From contig CAYTSA010000007.1 of the NCBI GenBank assembly GCA_964440345.1, positions 1 to 64,000 of the forward strand: a stretch of DNA of 64,000 nucleotides, in the 5' to 3' direction. The DNA comes from CAYTSA01 sp964440345 (GTDB taxonomy: Bacteria > Desulfobacterota > Desulfovibrionia > Desulfovibrionales > Desulfovibrionaceae). The position numbers were made by a program, and so were the translations under genes. The notes below the pieces were generated by a model, which made no database searches, had not been told where the DNA came from, and saw only the letters and a program-made list of their open reading frames with translations. Below, piece after piece: positions 59,630 to 64,000 of the stretch (position 1 is the stretch's first letter; each line of letters begins with the position of its first letter).

Positions 59630-61720
59630 TCACGACTCCCTTGGGCCGAGCCACAAAACCAACCGCTCCGCGGCCTGTTGCTGGGTATCCGGCCAAGCCT
59701 CGCCAGGCGCAGGGCTCTGCCGGACCACGCAGGGCCCTGCGCCCTCCAGCCGAGGCGAAGCGCCGCTTTGCGCAAACAACTCCACAGCTTTGCGTAAGGA
59801 AAGACCAACCACGTTCGGGGTTTTGCCGGAGACAATTGCCGGCGCAGCAGGGGAGCGGCGTTCCTGTTGTGCGTTGTTGGAAACGTGTTCAGATTCCGCG
59901 ACATGCGTCCTCTCCTTTCCCCCCCCGTCACTATGCCGGGCCGAGTTGCCCGCTGCGCCGGCGTGTGCAGCACTGGCAAGCGCCGGGGCATCCGGCAACT
60001 GGCCCATATACGCCAAGGTCTTTACCGCGGCCTCTTTGAAAGCCGGAGCCGCTACTGTCCCGCCGTAGTGCTCCGGCGCCGGCTCGTCTACGACCACGGC
60101 AATAAGATATTCCGGCGCCTCTGCTGGGAAAAAGCCTATAAATGAAGCTACGTAGTCGTCGCCATACCCGCCAGAGGGGCCGGCTTTTTGGGCTGTTCCC
60201 GTCTTGCCGCCCACAGCCAGGTTTTCGATACGCGCCCTGGAGCCTGTGCCGTCCTCTTGCACCACATCACGCATGATGGAGACCACTTGCCGGGCCACAG
60301 AGGGTTTGAACACCTGCGTTTGATGTGCAGCATCCCCTTCTTTGACAGCATCGACGGTTAACTGCAGCGGCGTTGTCACGCCGTCGTTGAGCAAGCACAA
60401 ATAGGCCTGCACCAGCTGCGGCAAGGTAACGGCCAGGCTCTGGCCAAACGACGCAGCGGCGGTTTCCACGTTGCGCCAGGACGCCGGAGGCCGCATGATT
60501 CCATTGCTTTCCCCGGGCAAGGGCAGGTCTGTCTTGGTTCCGAAGCCCAAGTCGATAAGATATTGTCCGTAGCGGTCTGCGCCCAGCTCCAGACCAATTT
60601 TGGCTGAACAGATATTGCTGGAGTAACGCAGCACCTTGTGCGCCGGCAGCCACCCATAGCTATGCGTGTCTTTGATGGTTACGCCGTCCACCTTCCAGCT
60701 ACCCTCTTCGCAAAAATAGAGGCTGTTGCGGTCCAGAATGCGTTCTTGCAACGCTGCAGCCAGAAGTATGGGCTTCAAGGTGGAGCCAGGCTCCAGTGCG
60801 TCCAAGGCTAGGCGGTTGCGCCATTTATCCGGGCTGGAGTCGCGAAAGGAGTTGGGATTGAACAGCGGATACTCAGCCCAGGCCAGTATCTCCCCGGTGG
60901 AAACATGGGCCACGATGCAGCCGCCCCACGCCGCGTTGTGCTTTTCCACGGCTTTGGCCAGCGCCTCTTCAGCCACGAACTGCACGTTCAGGTCCAGGGT
61001 CAGCCGCACGTCCCGACCCCGGGCCAGCTCTTCAGCGTCCGGCACGTCGGGGTACATGGTGTGGCCGGCGGCGTCCCTTTGCACCACTATCCGCTCCTTG
61101 CGGCCGGCCAGGACTCGCTCCAGAGAAGCTTCGAGCCCCTCCAGTCCCTGATTGTCCAGCCCCACAAAACCGATGAGACGGCCAGCCAGGCTCCGGTTCG
61201 GGTATTGTCGGGCAAACTCGGTAGTCAAATGCACGCCAGGCAGGTCCAGGGCCTTGATTTCAGCCGCCTCCCGGTCGCCCACCTTGCGGGATATCCAGGC
61301 AAAATGTCCGTCGCCCTGCAGCTTGCGGGCAATGGTGTTCGGCGACATGCGCAGAACCTTGGCCAGCTTGTGCGCTATGGCGGCCGGGTCGTCCACTTCC
61401 CGCGGGCTGCCGTACACGGACTTGACGGTCACGCTCTTTGCCAGCAGCCGGCCCTTTCGGTCAAGTATGGCCCCGCGCTCGCCTGTAACGTATTCCGCGC
61501 TCATGTGCTGCCGTGCGGCTTTGGCGGCCAGCTCTGGTCCCATGACCAGCTGCACCTGATAGGCGCGGCCCCACAAGGCCAGCCATGCCAGCCCGAACAC
61601 AACAGCCACAAATAACAAGCGTACGCGCCCCCAGTCCCCAAAGCTAGCCGGGGCCTTGAAAACGCGCTCTTGCTTTTGCGCACGTCTGGCGTTGCGTATT
61701 TTTTTAGGTTTTTTCGCCAT
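59630..61720 (-). CDS. ftsI: Septal transpeptidase FtsI (PBP3-type) with PASTA domain
   Basis: A 696-residue class B penicillin-binding protein that cross-links septal peptidoglycan. A basic N-terminus and one transmembrane helix (about 33-52) are followed by the pedestal domain and the transpeptidase domain with SxxK (EPGSTLKPILL), SxN (YSSNICS) and KTG (GGKTGTAQ). A C-terminal extension of about 140 residues ends in a PASTA-like repeat (TPNVVGLSLRKAVELFAQSG), uncommon in enterobacterial FtsI but frequent in other groups. It overlaps ftsL by 17 nt. Confidence 0.95.
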   Translation of the reverse strand: MAKKPKKIRNARRAQKQERVFKAPASFGDWGRVRLLFVAVVFGLAWLALWGRAYQVQLVMGPELAAKAARQHMSAEYVTGERGAILDRKGRLLAKSVTVKSVYGSPREVDDPAAIAHKLAKVLRMSPNTIARKLQGDGHFAWISRKVGDREAAEIKALDLPGVHLTTEFARQYPNRSLAGRLIGFVGLDNQGLEGLEASLERVLAGRKERIVVQRDAAGHTMYPDVPDAEELARGRDVRLTLDLNVQFVAEEALAKAVEKHNAAWGGCIVAHVSTGEILAWAEYPLFNPNSFRDSSPDKWRNRLALDALEPGSTLKPILLAAALQERILDRNSLYFCEEGSWKVDGVTIKDTHSYGWLPAHKVLRYSSNICSAKIGLELGADRYGQYLIDLGFGTKTDLPLPGESNGIMRPPASWRNVETAAASFGQSLAVTLPQLVQAYLCLLNDGVTTPLQLTVDAVKEGDAAHQTQVFKPSVARQVVSIMRDVVQEDGTGSRARIENLAVGGKTGTAQKAGPSGGYGDDYVASFIGFFPAEAPEYLIAVVVDEPAPEHYGGTVAAPAFKEAAVKTLAYMGQLPDAPALASAAHAGAAGNSARHSDGGGKERTHVAESEHVSNNAQQERRSPAAPAIVSGKTPNVVGLSLRKAVELFAQSGASPRLEGAGPCVVRQSPAPGEAWPDTQQQAAERLVLWLGPRES

Positions 61721-62006
61721 TTGCGCCCGCCGTGTGCACCCTTCGTATCTGGCCGCTTCTAGCCGGTCCCAGGCCCAGCTCCTGGGCCTTTTGCCGCAGC
61801 CGGTAAGGCGAGACCAAATTGTCCCGCTCTATTTGCAGCTTGTCTGCATGCGCTTCCCTGGCCTCCAGCTCAGTCTGGAGCTTTTTAAAGCCATAGGCCA
61901 TGTCCACGCGCTCAATGTTTATCCACACCAGCAACAACCCCAGCCCCAGCGCCAAAGCCAGGCCCAAGGCCATGGACAGGGCCCATTCTCTGGTCGGTCT
62001 GAGCAT
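61704..62006 (-). CDS. ftsL: Cell division protein FtsL-like
   Basis: A 100-residue bitopic protein with one transmembrane helix (about 11-30, LSMALGLALALGLGLLLVW region) and a coiled-coil segment (YGFKKLQTELEAREAHADKLQIERDNL) ending in YRLRQKAQELGLGPAR, the FtsL/FtsB-type pattern. Identity rests mainly on size, topology and position between rsmH and ftsI. ATG 62006 follows GAGGAT; GTG 62009 is an alternative. Confidence 0.85.
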   Translation of the reverse strand: MLRPTREWALSMALGLALALGLGLLLVWINIERVDMAYGFKKLQTELEAREAHADKLQIERDNLVSPYRLRQKAQELGLGPARSGQIRRVHTAGANGEKT

Positions 62007-62989
62007 CACTTATCCTCAACCCGTTCCGCCGCCCGCAGCTTGGCGCTGCGAGCCCGGCTGTTGCGTTGTTTTTCTGCTTCGCTTGCTGTCACGGGCTTCT
62101 TGGTCAGCACCTCCAGCCGCCTTGTGCGGCCGCAGGCGCAGACAGGCAGCCTTGAAGGACACTGGCACCCCTGCGCCTGCGCCCGAAACCCACGCTTCAC
62201 CAACCGGTCTTCCAAAGAATGAAAAGAAATGACGACCACTCTTGCCCCTGGCGAAAGGTAGTCTGCAATTCTCTCTATAAATGTTTCCAGCTCGTTCAGC
62301 TCCTGATTCACGGCCATGCGCAGTGCCTGAAAAGTTCTGGTGGCCGGGTGGTTTTTTGCGTTGGCGCGCCATTTGGCCGGGTAGGCCCTCTCCACCACGC
62401 TGGCCAGCTCCAGTGTAGTCTCCAGCTGCTTTTTGGCCCGGGCGTCGACGATGGCCCGGGCAATGCGGCCGGCCATGGGCTCCTCGCCGTAATGGCCGAT
62501 AATGTAAGCCAGGTCTTTGTGCGAACTCTTGTTCACCAGCCGGCTCGCTGGGGCTTGGCCTCCGGACACGTCCATCCTCATGTCCAGAGGCCCGTCGCTC
62601 ATGAAACTGAACCCGCGCTCGGGCGAATCCAGCTGCATGGAAGAGACTCCCAGATCCAACATCGCCCCATCCACGAAGTCCCAACCCAGCTCCTGAAGCA
62701 CAGCCTCGAAACGACTGTAGGCCGTATGAACAAAAGCTGTGCATTCGGAAAACGAAGCAAGCCGCTCCTCCGCCTTGGCCAGAGCGCTTGCGTCTCTGTC
62801 CAACCCCACAAGCTGCGCCTTGCCGGCGGTCCGTTCCAACAGAGCCTGAGAGTGGCCTCCCAGCCCCACCGTACCGTCCAGATAGCGTTTGCCCGGTTGC
62901 GGATTGAGCCATTCCAAAACCTCCTCCAAGAGGACTGGCGTGTGCAGCCTTTCTGCCGGCAGGCCGCCTTCTTCCCATTGCTCAGACAT
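62006..62989 (-). CDS. rsmH: 16S rRNA (cytosine1402-N4)-methyltransferase RsmH (MraW)
   Basis: SAM-dependent methyltransferase (327 aa) modifying C1402 in the ribosomal P site. Motifs: RLHTPVLLEEVLEWLNPQPGKRYLDGTVGLGGHSQALLE (SAM site), DGAMLDLGVSSMQLDSPERGFSFM, ATRTFQALRMAVNQELNELE and VISFHSLEDRLVKRGF. ATG 62989 is chosen after GAGGGT; the open extension to 63013 begins with a TTG overlapping the mraZ end. Confidence 0.95.
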   Translation of the reverse strand: MSEQWEEGGLPAERLHTPVLLEEVLEWLNPQPGKRYLDGTVGLGGHSQALLERTAGKAQLVGLDRDASALAKAEERLASFSECTAFVHTAYSRFEAVLQELGWDFVDGAMLDLGVSSMQLDSPERGFSFMSDGPLDMRMDVSGGQAPASRLVNKSSHKDLAYIIGHYGEEPMAGRIARAIVDARAKKQLETTLELASVVERAYPAKWRANAKNHPATRTFQALRMAVNQELNELETFIERIADYLSPGARVVVISFHSLEDRLVKRGFRAQAQGCQCPSRLPVCACGRTRRLEVLTKKPVTASEAEKQRNSRARSAKLRAAERVEDK

Positions 62990-63009
62990 GACCCTCAGCC
63001 CCGCGCCGC

Positions 63010-63459
63010 TCAAATGAACAGATCAACGCCGCTTTCAACCAGCTCTTCGGTCACGTCGTCGAAGTTTTGCGCTGTCAGCGCCTGGTAGCGTTGCGGGCTC
63101 CATATTTCGAACTTGGGCCCCTGCCCCAGCAAGTCTGTTTCCTTCTCCAACCCTGCGTAGCTGCACAGCGCAGGACTAATCTTTATGCGTCCCTGCCCGT
63201 CCAGGGCCACTTCCTCGGCGCTTCCGATAATAAGCCTGCGAAAATCGCGCATCTTGCGCGTGGGATTTTTTATGCGGTTGAATTTTTCCTCAAACTCTTC
63301 CCAATCCGGCAGGGGATAGCCCACCACACAGCTGTCGTAGCTGGTGAGCACCAGCTTCCCTTCAGCGCACCGGGCGTAGACAATGTCCCGAAACTCTGGC
63401 GGGAGCATAATCCGACCCTTGGCGTCGAGACTGCGTTGCGATCGTCCCCTGAATAGCAT
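63010..63459 (-). CDS. mraZ: Transcriptional regulator MraZ
   Basis: A 149-residue protein with two SpoVT/AbrB-like halves: MLFRGRSQRSLDAKGRIMLPPEFRD and AEEVALDGQGRIKISPALCSYAGLE, each with the DxKGRI/DxQGRI pattern. MraZ forms a ring that binds repeats upstream of its own gene and represses the dcw operon. Three such repeats lie at 63471-63500. It is the first gene of the dcw cluster. Confidence 0.95.
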   Translation of the reverse strand: MLFRGRSQRSLDAKGRIMLPPEFRDIVYARCAEGKLVLTSYDSCVVGYPLPDWEEFEEKFNRIKNPTRKMRDFRRLIIGSAEEVALDGQGRIKISPALCSYAGLEKETDLLGQGPKFEIWSPQRYQALTAQNFDDVTEELVESGVDLFI

Positions 63460-63470
63460 GTCAACACTCT

Positions 63471-63500
63471 ACCACTTTTTACCACTTTTTTCCACTTCCT
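63471..63500 (-). promoter_or_regulatory. mraZ: MraZ operator: three 10-bp direct repeats
   Basis: On the minus strand AAGTGG occurs three times with exact 10-bp period (complement CCACTT at 63472-63477, 63482-63487 and 63492-63497), ending 12 bp before the mraZ start. TGG-containing repeats at 10-bp spacing upstream of mraZ are the known MraZ boxes. TTGACA (63519-63524) is upstream but no good -10 box at standard spacing was found. Confidence 0.85.
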
Positions 63501-63878
63501 CTCGTATTAATTCTTAACTGTCAAGAGCTAATGCATTTTTTTGTTAAAAAAACTTTAGACTTGATACCCTGGTCCACCGCCTAAAAAATGAAAAAAGCTC
63601 GTTGTGTACGGAAAACCAAACAGATAGAATGCGTTTGCAAGCACAAATCCATCACCAACGAGGCGTCGCCGCCATGCTCAAAGGAGCATCACAGCGGGCG
63701 ACCGCAAGGGTCGCCCCTACACTATGACGTATTAATGTAACGTATCGTGCGAGTAGTAACCTGAGGCAACTCCTCCCTGACCTGTAGCCGGCTTGCCTGG
63801 CCAGCGCTGTGAGGCGGTGGATTTAGGATGCACTCTCTACTTGACAAGAGCCCAATACTCTTTGAAAAAGGACATGCT
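63501..63878. other. Intergenic region between mraZ and pyk with palindromic repeats
   Basis: No credible gene is seen in the gap from 63460 to 63878. It holds TGCTC-AAAG-GAGCA (63675-63688) and GGGCGACC (63696-63703) with GGTCGCCC (63709-63716), followed by CCTAC. The latter resembles dispersed REP-like sequences seen in many bacterial genomes. The pyk promoter should lie near 63830-63870, where TTGACA (63841-63846) lacks a clear -10 partner. Confidence 0.5.
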
Positions 63879-64000
63879 ATGCGCACTAAAATAATCGCCA
63901 CCATTGGCCCGGCCTCTGACAACACGGAAACGCTACACGAGCTCATTCACTTGGGGGTCAGGGTCTTCCGCCTGAATTTTTCCCATGGCGACGCAGATTC
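63879..64000 (+). CDS. pyk: Pyruvate kinase, N-terminal part (cut by window end)
   Basis: The frame starts MRTKIIATIGPASDNTE and continues LHELIHLGVRVFRLNFSHGDAD, the N-terminal strand and NFSHG loop of pyruvate kinase, which converts phosphoenolpyruvate and ADP to pyruvate and ATP. AAAGGA precedes ATG 63879. About 40 of the expected 470 residues are inside the window. It is divergent from mraZ. Confidence 0.9.
   Translation, partial: MRTKIIATIGPASDNTETLHELIHLGVRVFRLNFSHGDAD

Overview
The window looks like the chromosome of a GC-rich, anaerobic, sulfate-reducer-like bacterium of the Desulfovibrionales type. This is inferred from gene content and order, not from a database search. The clues are: tRNA-Val-thrS-infC-rpmI-rplT-pheS-pheT-merR; a rubredoxin/rubredoxin:oxygen oxidoreductase pair; a chemoreceptor with a periplasmic c-type heme motif (DcrA-like); a tetraheme cytochrome; a periplasmic selenocysteine formate dehydrogenase of the two-subunit FdhAB type; and bacteriohemerythrin. 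No insertion sequence, prophage, rRNA operon or CRISPR array was seen.

Layout. Positions 1-7700 hold tRNA-Val and the translation operon, with a HicB/HicA-like toxin-antitoxin pair wedged between pheS and pheT. Positions 7700-11800 hold a polyprenyl diphosphate synthase and purL. Positions 12000-16500 hold redox and oxygen biology: cytochrome, heme chemoreceptor, PilZ protein, rubredoxin and Roo. Positions 16500-19400 (minus strand) hold a GH16-like exported protein and the most unusual locus: a radical SAM/SPASM maturase downstream of a tiny gene (19072-19296). That gene, read with two UGA codons as selenocysteine, gives a 74-residue peptide with two SSGUG motifs, a candidate selenopeptide RiPP. 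Positions 19470-23760 hold two coupled c-di-GMP response regulators. Positions 24300-28400 hold formate dehydrogenase. Positions 28500-29130 hold an antitoxin broken by two frameshifts next to an intact PIN toxin.

Positions 31700-46200 form a near-complete Calvin-Benson-Bassham cluster, mostly on the minus strand: form II RuBisCO with a divergent CbbR, a CbbY-like phosphatase, a geranylgeranyl-reductase-family flavoprotein, transketolase, a GltD-like flavoprotein plus ferredoxin pair, class II aldolase, ribulose-phosphate epimerase, a sigma-54 activator, GlpX phosphatase and phosphoribulokinase. Together they regenerate ribulose-1,5-bisphosphate and fix CO2. Formate dehydrogenase and the ferredoxin/flavoprotein pair are plausible sources of reductant. 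GAPDH, phosphoglycerate kinase, triose-phosphate isomerase and ribose-5-phosphate isomerase are not in the window.

Positions 46300-63500 are the division and cell wall (dcw) cluster on the minus strand: mraZ-rsmH-ftsL-ftsI-murE-murF-mraY-murD-ftsW-murG-murC-murB-ftsQ-ftsA-ftsZ, with a three-repeat MraZ operator. The window ends in the start of a pyruvate kinase gene.
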